A stretch of DNA of 64,000 bases from Thermoanaerobaculales bacterium (GCA_035358815.1 DAOPQC010000005.1:248001-312000); one strand, 5' to 3'; shown: positions 34,281 to 42,427, counted from the first letter of the stretch. The notes: generated by a model not told the origin, from the letters alone. Numbers and translations: made by a program.

Positions 34281-34862
34281 TCAGTCGGGGTGCGAGAGGT
34301 CGATCGACTTGAGCTCGGCAAGCTCGCGGGCGAGGCGCGCGGCCTCGTCCTCGACGGCGCGGAGTCGTCGTTTCAGCTCCCGGATGCTCCCGTCGCGAGC
34401 GTCGATCGCGGCGCGGAGCTCAGCCGTCCCCTCGAGGTAGGCCGTGACCAGCTCGATCAGGTCGAGCTGGACCTCGATCGCGCGGGCGGCCTGCGGCTCT
34501 GCGATCGCGAGCCGTCGCTCGGCGGCATCCAGCGCGTCGAGAACGCGCAGCAGCGCCGCCGCCTCGCCGCGCAGGCTCGACGTCCGGGCGAGGTCCCGGA
34601 GCAGCTCGCGGGCCCGGTCCGTGTCGTGGCCGATGTGCCCGTCGACGGCGCGAGCGAGAGCGAGCCGCAGGACGAGATCGGGGTCCGAATCCACCGACGG
34701 GAGCCGCCGCACCTGCTGCTCGAGGTCGGCAACGGCGACCGCGTAGTCGGCCTGTTCGAAAGGACCGGTGGTCGAGGCTGGTTTGTCCGGAGTCGTCGAG
34801 GTGCAGGCCCCCAGAGCGCCGGTCAGGACGACGACCGCGAGGGTGCGGTGCATCGCGATCAT
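34281..34862 (-). CDS. QseG-like coiled-coil lipoprotein of the sensor operon
   Basis: A 193-residue lipoprotein. The lipobox LTGALGAC puts the acylated cysteine at about residue 20. The mature part is mostly helical, ending in a heptad-rich segment (IRELKRRLRAVEDEAARLAR). It is the last gene of an operon whose first two genes resemble GlrR and GlrK. In enterobacteria, the lipoprotein QseG/YfhG sits in the same operon and modulates that kinase, so I infer an accessory sensor in the periplasm or at the outer membrane. The start overlaps the kinase stop (ATGA). An internal ATG at 34853 is possible. Confidence 0.75.
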   Translation of the reverse strand: MIAMHRTLAVVVLTGALGACTSTTPDKPASTTGPFEQADYAVAVADLEQQVRRLPSVDSDPDLVLRLALARAVDGHIGHDTDRARELLRDLARTSSLRGEAAALLRVLDALDAAERRLAIAEPQAARAIEVQLDLIELVTAYLEGTAELRAAIDARDGSIRELKRRLRAVEDEAARLARELAELKSIDLSHPD

Positions 34863-36373
34863 GCGGATCCGTCCTCGTCGGACACGGCGGGGGCGGGATC
34901 GGGTCGCGCTGCCGCGGCCGGGAGCTCGAAGGCGAACGCCGCGCCGCCCCCGGGTGCATCCTCGACCCAGATCCTCCCGCCGTGGGCGGCCACGATGCGC
35001 TCGCAGATGGTCAGCCCCAGCCCGAAGCTGCGCGGCGCGGCCCCGGCACGGCCGATCTCGGCCTGGTAGAAGCGCTCGAACACCCGGTGCTTGTCCTCGT
35101 CCGGCACGCCGCTGCCTTGATCGCTGACCGTGACCCTCACGGTGTCGCCCCCCGAGCCGCCGGCGCCCGGCCTCCCGACCCGCACCGCCACCGTGCCGCC
35201 GGACGGCGAGTGCCGCAGGGCGTTCTCGACGAGGTTGTGGATGACCTGGGTGACCCGGTCCGAGTCACAGCGAATGTCGCATCGCCGCCCGTCGCAGCTC
35301 ACCTCGAGCCGGACCCCGCGCTGGGCAGCCGCCGCCTCGAACGCCTGGAGCGCTCGCTCGACCACCGGCTTGAGGTCGAAGTCCTCGAACGAGTACCTCA
35401 TCACCCCCGCCTCGAGGCGCGACATGTCCAGGAGGTCGGAGATCATCCGCCGCAGCCGATCCTGGCCGTCGCGCTGAAGCTCGAGGATGCGGCGCTGCTT
35501 GTCGGACAGAGGCCCCGGCACCTGATCGAGGAGCAGCCTGGTCGACTCCTGCAACGCGACCAGGGGTGTCTTGATCTCGTGGGAGACGTTGGACAGGAAG
35601 TCGCGCTTCAGACGGTCGAGATCGTCGAGCCGGCGCACCATCGAGTTGAAGTGCTCGGCGAGCAGCGCGAGCTCGGTCCGCGACCGGACCTCGATGCGGT
35701 GGCCGAACCTGCCGTCGGCCACTGCCTGGGTCGCGGTCAGCAGCTCCCGGAGGGGCCGGTTGATGGAGCGCACGGTCACCAGGGTGACCGCGGCGCTGAT
35801 CGCCAGCACGACCGCCAGCGTGGCGCCCGACACGTTGAGAGCCCGCACCGTGATCGCGGTGGCGCGGGAGACCAGCCGGGAGCTGCCTTCGCGCGCGGCT
35901 CGCAGGACCAGGCTGATCTCGTGCCGCAGCGGCTGGAGCTCGAGCGGGGCGGCCTCGCGTCGCGCATCGGCCCACGCCGCCGCCGCATCGCTCGGGATCT
36001 CTCCGTCGATGCCGAGCGCGAGGCTGGACCGAGACCACAGGCCCAGGAGGTTGTCGAGCCCGGACCCGCCGTTCCCGGCTGCGCCGAGGCCCGCGAGCTC
36101 GGCCATGCTGGCGTCGACGCGCTGGCAGGCGCGGCGGGCCGCGGCGGCGTACTCCGGGTCGCGGGTGACCTGGTACTTGCGCAGGCGGATCTCGATGAGG
36201 TCGGTGAGGTCGAGCAGGTTCAGCGCGACCTCGGTCGTCGGGAGCTTCACGCGGGCGAGGTCACGCTGGGCCTCCGCCAGCCGGTTGATCCTGGACCACT
36301 GCCAGCCGAGCGCCGCTGCAGAGACGGCGCAGACGATCCCCAGCCCGAGCCCGACCCGGGTGGCGATCCTCAT
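34859..36373 (-). CDS. Sensor histidine kinase, GlrK/QseE-like
   Basis: A 504-residue membrane kinase. The first membrane helix is at 7-25, a periplasmic helical domain spans about 26-180, and the second helix is at 181-201. HAMP follows at about 202-255, then the H-box FLSNVSHEIKTPL with His265. The HATPase domain has NLVENALRHSP, SDQGSGVP and FGLGLTI. The sequence after the H-box (LLDQVPGPLSDKQRRI) is very close in pattern to GlrK (LLxDGxVGxLxxxQ). The start overlaps the stop of the response-regulator gene by ATGA, so the pair is translationally coupled. The signal it senses is unknown. Confidence 0.9.
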   Translation of the reverse strand: MRIATRVGLGLGIVCAVSAAALGWQWSRINRLAEAQRDLARVKLPTTEVALNLLDLTDLIEIRLRKYQVTRDPEYAAAARRACQRVDASMAELAGLGAAGNGGSGLDNLLGLWSRSSLALGIDGEIPSDAAAAWADARREAAPLELQPLRHEISLVLRAAREGSSRLVSRATAITVRALNVSGATLAVVLAISAAVTLVTVRSINRPLRELLTATQAVADGRFGHRIEVRSRTELALLAEHFNSMVRRLDDLDRLKRDFLSNVSHEIKTPLVALQESTRLLLDQVPGPLSDKQRRILELQRDGQDRLRRMISDLLDMSRLEAGVMRYSFEDFDLKPVVERALQAFEAAAAQRGVRLEVSCDGRRCDIRCDSDRVTQVIHNLVENALRHSPSGGTVAVRVGRPGAGGSGGDTVRVTVSDQGSGVPDEDKHRVFERFYQAEIGRAGAAPRSFGLGLTICERIVAAHGGRIWVEDAPGGGAAFAFELPAAAARPDPAPAVSDEDGSA

Positions 36374-37749
36374 GTGGTCGCCTCGTCGCTCCCGTACCGC
36401 TTCAGCTTGTTGCGGATGGTCTTGACGTCGACCCCGAGGCGCCGGGCCGCCTCCGCCTTGTTCTGGCCGACGCGGTCCAGCGTCTCCAGGATGAGCAGCC
36501 GCTCCGCGTCCTCGACGGTCGCGTCGGCGGGGAGCACCAGGGCGTCTGCCGGTACCGGCCTGGAGAGCCGGACCAGCGGCGGCAGGTGAGCCTCCTCGAG
36601 CCAGCCGTCCCGCGCGATGATGGTCGCCCGCTCGATCACGTTTCTCAGCTCGCGGACGTTTCCGGTCCAGTCGTGGGCCAGCAGCCGGTCCCTGGCGGGC
36701 TCGCTGCATCCGAGCACCTTCGTCGAGTGCTTGCCGTTGAAGAGCTCGATGAAGTGCTGGGCGAGCAGGGGAATGTCCTCCTTGCGCTGGCGAAGCGGTG
36801 GGAGAGGGACCGGAAACACGTTGATCCGGTAGAACAGGTCCTCGCGCAGCCGGCCCTCGGCCACAGCCTGCTGAGGGTCGCGGTTCGTCGCCGTGACGAG
36901 CCTGACCGAGTACGGGATGTCCCTCGAGCCGCCGACGCGGCGCACCGCGGCCTGCTCCAGCACCCGGAGCAGCTTGGGCTGGACGTCGACCGGCATCTCC
37001 GAGATCTCGTCCAGAAAGAGGGTCCCGCCGTCCGCTCGCTCGAAGCACCCGGCGTGGGTGCGGTTGGCGCCCGTGAAGGCGCCCTTCTCGTGCCCGAAGA
37101 GCTCGCTCTCGATCAGCGTCTCCGGGATCGCGGACGCGTTGAGAGCGACGAACGGACCGTTTCTGCGGTCGCTGAGGTCGTGGATCGCGCGCGCCGCGAG
37201 CTCCTTGCCGGTGCCCGTCTCGCCGACCAGCAGCACGGAGGCATCGCTCTTGGCGACGGTGTCGATCATCGCGAACACGTTGCGGATCGCCGGGCTAGTG
37301 CCGACCAGGCCGCCGGGGCCCGGGCTGCCCTCCAACGTCGCCTGGAGTTCGCGCGCGGCACGGCGGGCCGCGAGCGCGATGCGGACCTCCTCCAGCGTGG
37401 CCCGGAGGCCCTCGTAGTCGAGAGGCTTGGTGAGGAAGTCGCGCGCTCCGCGCTTCATCGCCTCCACCGCGTCGTCGATCGAGCCGTGGGCGGTGATGAG
37501 GATCACCGGCCGGTCCGGCTGCCCCGCTCTGAGCCGGGGCAGGAGGTCGATGCCGGAGGCGCCGGGCAGGACCACGTCCGAGATCACCACCTGGGGGTCC
37601 TCGCGCTCCGCCAGCGCGCCCGCTGTGTCGGCGTCGGCGGCGAGCAGCACCTGGTGCCCCCAGCTCTCGAGCCGCTGCGCCAGGATCTCGCGCATCGCGG
37701 CCTCGTCATCAACGACCAGAACTCGAAGCCCCCTGTCTTGAAGGCCCAT
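36370..37749 (-). CDS. Sigma-54-dependent response regulator, GlrR/NtrC class
   Basis: A 459-residue enhancer-binding protein. The receiver domain (1-125) has the phosphorylation site Asp58 in ISDVVLPG and the conserved lysine in FLTKPLD. The AAA+ domain (about 145-380) has GETGTGKE, the sigma-54-contacting GAFTGA loop, GGTLFLDEI and the R-finger region, all intact. A Fis-type helix-turn-helix ends the protein (NKAEAARRLGVDVKTIRNKL). AGGAGG precedes the ATG at 37749. It is the first gene of the regulator-kinase-lipoprotein operon. Two strong sigma-54 promoters lie within 5 kb and are its likely targets. Confidence 0.93.
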   Translation of the reverse strand: MGLQDRGLRVLVVDDEAAMREILAQRLESWGHQVLLAADADTAGALAEREDPQVVISDVVLPGASGIDLLPRLRAGQPDRPVILITAHGSIDDAVEAMKRGARDFLTKPLDYEGLRATLEEVRIALAARRAARELQATLEGSPGPGGLVGTSPAIRNVFAMIDTVAKSDASVLLVGETGTGKELAARAIHDLSDRRNGPFVALNASAIPETLIESELFGHEKGAFTGANRTHAGCFERADGGTLFLDEISEMPVDVQPKLLRVLEQAAVRRVGGSRDIPYSVRLVTATNRDPQQAVAEGRLREDLFYRINVFPVPLPPLRQRKEDIPLLAQHFIELFNGKHSTKVLGCSEPARDRLLAHDWTGNVRELRNVIERATIIARDGWLEEAHLPPLVRLSRPVPADALVLPADATVEDAERLLILETLDRVGQNKAEAARRLGVDVKTIRNKLKRYGSDEATT

Positions 37750-38088
37750 GCCGGTCCTCCTGGCTGCCCGCTGGAGTGCGTCGACGAGGAGCACGACCAC
37801 TGCCGGGGTCTCGGAAACGGGCGGTCTTGATCCCTAGGACCTGGGAAGCCGGGGAAGAATTCCCGCTCGTCGGGACCATCGACCCGCCAGGCGGCTGGAT
37901 GCGGGCGCGATCCCGGCTGGCGTCCATGGGCGGGCGCTCATTTCCGGGCCGGTTCGGCGGGGACCGGGAAGCGCGTCCCCGCCCTGCCGGGACGGAATCC
38001 CGGTCGGCGACCCCAACGCCCCGGCCCCGCGCGCGAGCTGTCGCTGCATGTTGCTGAAAGATCGCGACTTGATCGACGACCAGCGGCC
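37750..38088. other. Divergent control region between regulator operon and sortase operon
   Basis: About 340 bases without a gene upstream of the sigma-54 promoter. It contains a palindrome, GGGAAGAATTCCC (37852-37864). About 50 bases before the -24 element it has GTTGC (38050-38054) followed after nine bases by GCGAC, a weak version of the GTTGC/GCAAC inverted repeat found before the other sigma-54 promoter. No small gene is convincing. Activator binding sites for the adjacent regulator are expected here. Confidence 0.4.
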
Positions 38089-38104
38089 TGGCACGGGGGT
38101 TGCT
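38089..38104 (+). promoter_or_regulatory. Sigma-54 (-24/-12) promoter of the sortase operon
   Basis: TGGCAC, five bases (GGGGG), then TTGCT: a full match to the TGGCAC-N5-TTGC(A/T) consensus. Transcription should start near 38115, leaving a leader of about 60 bases before the ATG at 38175, which has GGAGG at 38163-38167. The adjacent divergent gene encodes a sigma-54 activator with an intact GAFTGA loop. Confidence 0.88.
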
Positions 38105-38174
38105 AAGGGGATGGGGCGGATGCCTGGACACGGTGTCCAGGCGTCGAACCGGAACGACTGATGGAGGTACGACG

Positions 38175-38558
38175 ATGAAAGCCAAGGATCTTGCCAAGCT
38201 GAGCGCGCTGACTGTGTCGGGCCTGCTGCTCTGCCTGCCGCTCTGGGCACAGGACGTGCCCGACGGACCGGTGGCCCAGGAGGTGACGGCCGAGGAGCGG
38301 GAGCTTCTCGAGGATCCCCCGCAGGTGGCGCAGCCTGCCGAGGAGGCAGCGGGTGAGAACGCAACCGGAGAGTCAACGGAGGAGCAGTCGGCCTCGGAGA
38401 GCCCGGAGTCGGCGACCGACGACCCGAACCGGGCCGGAGCGGAGGAGCGGACCTCTGAGAGCATGCCCAAGACCGCAAGCCCGCTCGCTCTGGTCGCGCT
38501 CATGGGTGCCGCGAGCTTCGCCGGTGGTCTCGGCCTGCGTCGCTATCGACGCCGGTGA
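38175..38558 (+). CDS. Small sortase substrate with MPKTA sorting signal
   Basis: A 127-residue exported protein. The signal peptide (about 1-25, cut near LWAQD) is followed by an acidic, Glu/Ser/Ala-rich, probably unfolded region of about 70 residues. A C-terminal cell-surface sorting signal then follows: MPKTAS at 97-102, a hydrophobic segment (PLALVALMGAASFAGGLGL), and a basic tail RRYRRR. MPKTA replaces the LPxTG of Gram-positive proteins; LPKTAS-like variants fit class D-type sortases. The sortase gene lies 75 bases downstream. Low complexity suggests a structural or spacer role on the surface rather than an enzyme. It is transcribed from the sigma-54 promoter upstream. Confidence 0.85.
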   Translation: MKAKDLAKLSALTVSGLLLCLPLWAQDVPDGPVAQEVTAEERELLEDPPQVAQPAEEAAGENATGESTEEQSASESPESATDDPNRAGAEERTSESMPKTASPLALVALMGAASFAGGLGLRRYRRR

Positions 38559-38585
38559 CCGGGAGTGCCCCCTCGGATTCCGACA

Positions 38586-38617
38586 CGCGCCGGAGACCTT
38601 CTCCGGCGCGTACTTTT
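38586..38617 (+). terminator. Intrinsic terminator/attenuator between substrate and sortase
   Basis: A perfect 11-base-pair stem (CGCGCCGGAGA at 38586-38596 with TCTCCGGCGCG at 38600-38610) and a three-base loop are followed by TACTTTT. It stands between the substrate gene and the sortase ribosome binding site at 38621-38625. Partial read-through would give much substrate mRNA and little sortase mRNA. Confidence 0.85.
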
Positions 38618-38633
38618 CTCGGAGGTGACCGCC

Positions 38634-39305
38634 ATGGCCGGACGATCTGCACGGCGCCTGCTCGACGCGATCCGGGTCGGGCTGCCGCGCCTGGGCCGGC
38701 CGCTCGCCCGCAACCTTGAGCTTCCTCTCCTCGTCATCGGGCTCGCCTGCCTCGGCTGGGTGGGGTGGGCCTTTCTCGACGCGCACCAGTTCCAGCGCCT
38801 GGCCTCGGCGGGGGAGCTCGCGGTCCCGGTGCTCGACATCGATGGCGGCGCGGTCGAGATCAGCGAGGGATCGGTGGTCTGCCGGCTCCGGATCCCGCGA
38901 GTCGGGGTCGAGGCCGTGGTTGCCGAGGGCGTCTCGGAGCGGGTGCTGCGGCGGGCGATCGGGCACCTGCCGGGCAGCCCGCTGCCCGGCCGCGTCGGCA
39001 ACGTGGTCCTCGCCGGCCACCGCGACACCTTCTTCCGGAATCTCGAGGGCATCCGCGTCGGTGACGCCATCCACGTCGACAGCGGCGCCGGGACCGACCT
39101 CTACCTGGTGGAGTGGATCCGCGTCGTGGCGCCGAGCGAGGTGGCCGTCCTGGCGAGCACCGAAGATCCCGCCCTGACGCTCGTGACCTGCTATCCCTTC
39201 CGGTACATCGGTGCTGCCCCCTCGCGATTCGTGGTCCGGGCCCGCCACGCGAGCGGCCCCGCTGGTGGGGACGGCCGCAACCGAGGCGCCGCGCCGACGG
39301 CATGA
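38634..39305 (+). CDS. Class D-like sortase (transpeptidase)
   Basis: A 223-residue membrane-anchored sortase. One N-terminal membrane helix (LPLLVIGLACLGWVGWAFL, about 30-48) is followed by the sortase barrel: RLRIPRVGVEAVVAEGV, LAGHRDTFFRNL with catalytic His129, TLVTCYPF with catalytic Cys186, and SRFVVRAR with the likely catalytic Arg198. It should cleave substrates between Thr and Ala of an MPKTA/LPxTA-type motif and join the threonine to an amine. In a diderm the acceptor could be peptidoglycan or another protein. GGAGG lies 8 bases before the ATG at 38634. The only visible substrate is the gene just upstream. Confidence 0.92.
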   Translation: MAGRSARRLLDAIRVGLPRLGRPLARNLELPLLVIGLACLGWVGWAFLDAHQFQRLASAGELAVPVLDIDGGAVEISEGSVVCRLRIPRVGVEAVVAEGVSERVLRRAIGHLPGSPLPGRVGNVVLAGHRDTFFRNLEGIRVGDAIHVDSGAGTDLYLVEWIRVVAPSEVAVLASTEDPALTLVTCYPFRYIGAAPSRFVVRARHASGPAGGDGRNRGAAPTA

Positions 39306-39306
39306 C

Positions 39307-40581
39307 ATGGCGGTCGCGGGCGGCAGCGCGGCTCCCGGTTCCACGGGCCTCAGCCGGCGGCAGCTGGTGAGGCGCGGCCTCGCGGCCGGGGCGGGTCTGC
39401 TCTTCGCGCCGATGATCGGCCGCGGCCGTGTGCCGCTGTCGCGCCGGGGGCCGGAGGTCTCGACCCGTGCCGTCGACCTTGTGGGCAGCACGATGGTGAT
39501 CGACATGCTGGGGCTGCTGACCATGGACTGGCACAAGCTGTTCCGTTGGCACCGCGAGCCCTCGGCGTTCGACGAGCGGGAGTTCAGGCGACTCGAGTCG
39601 ACCGGCATCGACGTCTTTCATCCCGCGGTCGAGACCGACGATCCCGACCCGCGCCGGGCCGCGCTGCGATGGCTCTCCGGCTGGAACCTGCTCCTCGAGC
39701 ATCAGCCCTGCTACCTGGCGCGGGTCGGCTCGTACGCGGACTTGATTCGCCCCGCTGGATCCGGCAGGATCGGCGTCCTGATCGGCTTCCAGAACTCCAG
39801 CCACTTCCGGTCCGTGGCGGACGTGGCGATGTTTCACGGCCTGGGCCAACGCGTCTCGCAGCTGACCTACAACCTCGCCAACCGCGTCGGCGGCGGGTGC
39901 TGGACCCGGCCCGACCGCGGGCTGACGGCGTTCGGCGCGGAGGTCGTGGCCGAGATGAACCGCCTCGGCATGGTGGTCGACATCTCGCACTGCGGCGAGC
40001 GGACCAGCCTGGAGGCGATCGCAGCCTCCCGAGCGCCGGTGCTCGCCACGCACTCCAACTGCCGCGCCCTGGTGCCCAGCCAACCGCGCAACAAGTCGGA
40101 CGCGGTGATCCGGCAGCTCGCCGCGAACGGCGGGGTGATGGGGATCGCGCTGGTGCGGCCGTTCGTGGTGAGCGGCCCGGCCGGGATCGACCGGGTGCTG
40201 GACCACTTCGACCACGTCGTCCGTCTGGCCGGGGTCGAGCACGTCGGGCTGGGCAGCGACCTGTCCCGCGACGCGGCGACACGGACCGCCGGATCCGCCG
40301 GGCTCGCCACCTACGAGATCGCCGGGCTGGATCCGGGCCTGTGGGTGTTTCAGCTGACCGACGCGCTGCTCGGCCGCGGATACCTCGAGGCCGATGTCCG
40401 GCTCGTGCTCGGCGGCAACTTCGTCCGCGCAATGGGGGAGATCTGGTCCGGCGAGCCTCGGACGAGGCGGGACGAGATCGGGGAGAGGAGAGATCCGTTC
40501 TGCCCGGCGCCGCGCCCGATCCGCCGCGCCTTCGAAGCGGCCCGGACCGAGGTCGAAGCGTCCGGCGGCACTGGACGCTGA
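39307..40581 (+). CDS. Tat-exported M19 membrane-dipeptidase-like protein, altered zinc site
   Basis: A 424-residue protein starting one base after the sortase stop codon. A Tat-type signal (SRRQLVRRGLAAGAGLLFAP) is at about 12-35. The fold is that of renal-dipeptidase-like M19 peptidases: VVDISHCGERT and LATHSNCRAL hold the expected histidine ligands, and GLGSDLSRD the aspartate. However, the first metal motif HxD is replaced by VIDMLGLLTMD, and the bridging glutamate region reads IGFQNSSHF. The zinc site is thus incomplete or reorganised and dipeptidase activity is uncertain. Tight coupling to the sortase suggests a joint envelope function, for example D-Ala-D-Ala or crosslink handling, which is inference. 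Confidence 0.8.
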   Translation: MAVAGGSAAPGSTGLSRRQLVRRGLAAGAGLLFAPMIGRGRVPLSRRGPEVSTRAVDLVGSTMVIDMLGLLTMDWHKLFRWHREPSAFDEREFRRLESTGIDVFHPAVETDDPDPRRAALRWLSGWNLLLEHQPCYLARVGSYADLIRPAGSGRIGVLIGFQNSSHFRSVADVAMFHGLGQRVSQLTYNLANRVGGGCWTRPDRGLTAFGAEVVAEMNRLGMVVDISHCGERTSLEAIAASRAPVLATHSNCRALVPSQPRNKSDAVIRQLAANGGVMGIALVRPFVVSGPAGIDRVLDHFDHVVRLAGVEHVGLGSDLSRDAATRTAGSAGLATYEIAGLDPGLWVFQLTDALLGRGYLEADVRLVLGGNFVRAMGEIWSGEPRTRRDEIGERRDPFCPAPRPIRRAFEAARTEVEASGGTGR

Positions 40582-40713
40582 GCGGCACCGTCCGGCGATG
40601 CATCGGGCCCGGTGGGCGGCCGTCGATCATCGGCTGCGCCGGCAGCGCATCGAGCGGTTCGGCCGCTGCGCCGCGATCAATGCACTGGGGTGGGAGCGAG
40701 TGTCGGCCGATGC

Positions 40714-41325
40714 TCAGGCCGGTTCTGCGCCGGGGGCGGGCCGCACCCGCAGCATCAGATGGCCGGCGGGCTTCCACGCCCGCTCGATGCGAGCGGCCTC
40801 GGCCCAGCGCTTGATGCCGTCACCGAAGTGCAGGCGCAGCAGGCCGCGCGCCGGGTCGTGGCCGTCCACGACCACGTAGTGGTAGAGGTCCGCTCGCGAT
40901 CGGGGGGCGTTCAGGACCCTGACCAGGATGATCGCCGGCACTCCCTCCCCGATGCTGTCGGCGATCGCGGCCGGGTCGCCCTCGAGCAGCTCCGCCTCGA
41001 ACCCGCGGGCACGGGCCTCGAGCAGCAGGTCGATGCTGAGGACCCCGCCGTTGCGCGCCTTCGGCAGCTGGCGGTCGAGCTCTTCGGCGACGACCGGGCG
41101 CCCCCAGTAGGCGAGCACGGTGGCGAGCGCGCCCGCCGCGCAGTCCGTCGTCCCGAAAGGCTCCGCCGGCACCCCCTCGAGTGCGACGGCCGAGGGGCCG
41201 GCGGCTCGACTCGGGGGTGCCGACGTCACGCACCCGCCCGTCACGGCCAGGCAGGCCGCGATCGCCACGGCGCACGCGGGAAGCGATCGCTGGACGGGCA
41301 TGTCGCGACTCGCCGCGGCCGTCAC
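40714..41325 (-). CDS. PA2778-like C39 cysteine peptidase, exported
   Basis: A 203-residue protein with an export signal ending CLAVTGGC (possible but atypical lipobox). It is followed by a papain-like C39 peptidase domain: catalytic cysteine in FGTTDCAAGALATVLAYWG, histidine in LYHYVVVDGHDP, and the following aspartate. Pseudomonas PA2778 has the same domain and is also paired with a PA2779-type gene. The GTG at 41325 overlaps the PA2779-like stop (GTGA); an ATG at 41301 directly before the signal sequence is an alternative. It belongs to a three-gene operon under a sigma-54 promoter. Substrate unknown. Confidence 0.82.
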   Translation of the reverse strand: MTAAASRDMPVQRSLPACAVAIAACLAVTGGCVTSAPPSRAAGPSAVALEGVPAEPFGTTDCAAGALATVLAYWGRPVVAEELDRQLPKARNGGVLSIDLLLEARARGFEAELLEGDPAAIADSIGEGVPAIILVRVLNAPRSRADLYHYVVVDGHDPARGLLRLHFGDGIKRWAEAARIERAWKPAGHLMLRVRPAPGAEPA

Positions 41326-41675
41326 AGGATCGCGGCCACGATCGCGACCACCAGGAATACGCCCAGGAGGGCCCAGATGTAGTCAGGCGGTTGCTCGCCT
41401 CCCTCCTGCACCTGGTCCCGGTGCTGGGCGAGGAAGATCAGGTCCTCGTCCGTGAGCTCACTCAGGCGCTGGTCGACCTGCTCCGGCGAGAGCCCGTGCC
41501 GTGCGAGCAGGTCCGCGACCGTCGAGCGGGCCTCGGCGACCGTTTCGGGGTCGAAGGCTGCCGTCGCGGGGAGCGCGTCCGGGAGCGTCGAGACTGAATC
41601 GTCCGCTGGCAGCCCCGGCGCCGCGAGCGCCGCGGCGGCCAGCACCAAGAGCGTCGTCGCGTTGCGAGTGGTCAT
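41322..41675 (-). CDS. PA2779-like small membrane protein
   Basis: A 117-residue protein with a signal peptide (about 1-24), a helical periplasmic segment and a C-terminal membrane helix (YIWALLGVFLVVAIVAAIL). The segment ARSTVADLLARHGLSPEQVDQ then RLSELTDEDLIFLA is characteristic of PA2779 proteins. GGAGG lies 5 bases before the ATG at 41675; the upstream ATG at 41687 overlaps that site and is rejected. It is translated ahead of, and overlaps, the PA2778-like peptidase, and may be its membrane partner or inhibitor. Confidence 0.82.
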   Translation of the reverse strand: MTTRNATTLLVLAAAALAAPGLPADDSVSTLPDALPATAAFDPETVAEARSTVADLLARHGLSPEQVDQRLSELTDEDLIFLAQHRDQVQEGGEQPPDYIWALLGVFLVVAIVAAIL

Positions 41676-41734
41676 TCGGACCTCCATTTCACGTCACGTC
41701 CTCACAGCAAGCCCATGGGATCGAGATCGCGCCG

Positions 41735-42289
41735 TCACCTCCCGGTCGCAGCCTCGACCTTGAGCAGGTTCTTGACGTCCTTGACGCCCTCCGTCCTGCT
41801 CGCGATCTCCTCGGCGCGGCGCTGCGCGTAGGCGGTCTTCACCTCGCCGCTCAGCGTGACCACGCCCTGCAGGACGTCGACGTCGATGTTGAAGATGTTG
41901 ACGTCCGGATCGGCCGCGATCTTGGCCTTGACCTTGGTCGAGATCCAGGCGTCGTCGATGTGCTCTTCGAGCGTCGGCTCACCGATCTTGATGTCGTTGA
42001 TCACCCGCCTCACGCCGTCGGTGTTGCGGGCCAGCTTCTCCGCCTCTGACCGCTGCGCGCTGGTCTCGACCAGGCCGCTCAGCCGCACCACGGCGTCCTG
42101 GGTGTCGACGTCGATCTCGAACGCGCTGACCTCTGGGTCAGCTGCGAGCCTGGTCGTCACCGCGCTGGTGATCAGGGCGTCGTTCGCCTGCTCGCCCACG
42201 GTCTGGGTGCTGCTACAGCCGACCAGGGATGACGCGAGGGCGAGAATGGAAACCGCAGCCGGCCACGTCGTTCGCCAATGAACTCTCAT
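41735..42289 (-). CDS. Double BON-domain lipoprotein (OsmY-like)
   Basis: A 184-residue lipoprotein with lipobox SSLVGC and two BON domains (about 35-105 and 110-180), each with the pattern DxxIxxxVxxxLxxDPxV...V.V..G.VxLSGxV. BON proteins bind phospholipid or envelope components and are often osmotic or envelope-stress proteins. AGGAGG is 5 bases before the ATG at 42289. It is the first gene of the BON-PA2779-PA2778 operon, with a sigma-54 promoter 120 bases upstream. Confidence 0.9.
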   Translation of the reverse strand: MRVHWRTTWPAAVSILALASSLVGCSSTQTVGEQANDALITSAVTTRLAADPEVSAFEIDVDTQDAVVRLSGLVETSAQRSEAEKLARNTDGVRRVINDIKIGEPTLEEHIDDAWISTKVKAKIAADPDVNIFNIDVDVLQGVVTLSGEVKTAYAQRRAEEIASRTEGVKDVKNLLKVEAATGR

Positions 42290-42411
42290 GAGATCCTCCT
42301 CGATGTTCTCTTCGCGGTTGTCTGGACGGCACGGGGACGCCACGAGAAGCGAGCCGTGCCTGCCGTCCCGGGCGCGGTCGGACCGGGCTCCGGGCCGTCG
42401 GTCGAGTGGGC

Positions 42412-42427
42412 TGCAAGGTGAGTGCCA
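42412..42427 (-). promoter_or_regulatory. Sigma-54 (-24/-12) promoter of the BON-PA2779-PA2778 operon
   Basis: On the minus strand the sequence reads TGGCAC, TCACC, TTGCA: a full match to TGGCAC-N5-TTGC(A/T). The start site would be near 42400, about 110 bases before the BON gene. The hexamer also lies in a perfect inverted repeat (CAAGGTGAG at 42414-42422, CTCACCTTG at 42430-42438), so another regulator may overlap it. Confidence 0.87.
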
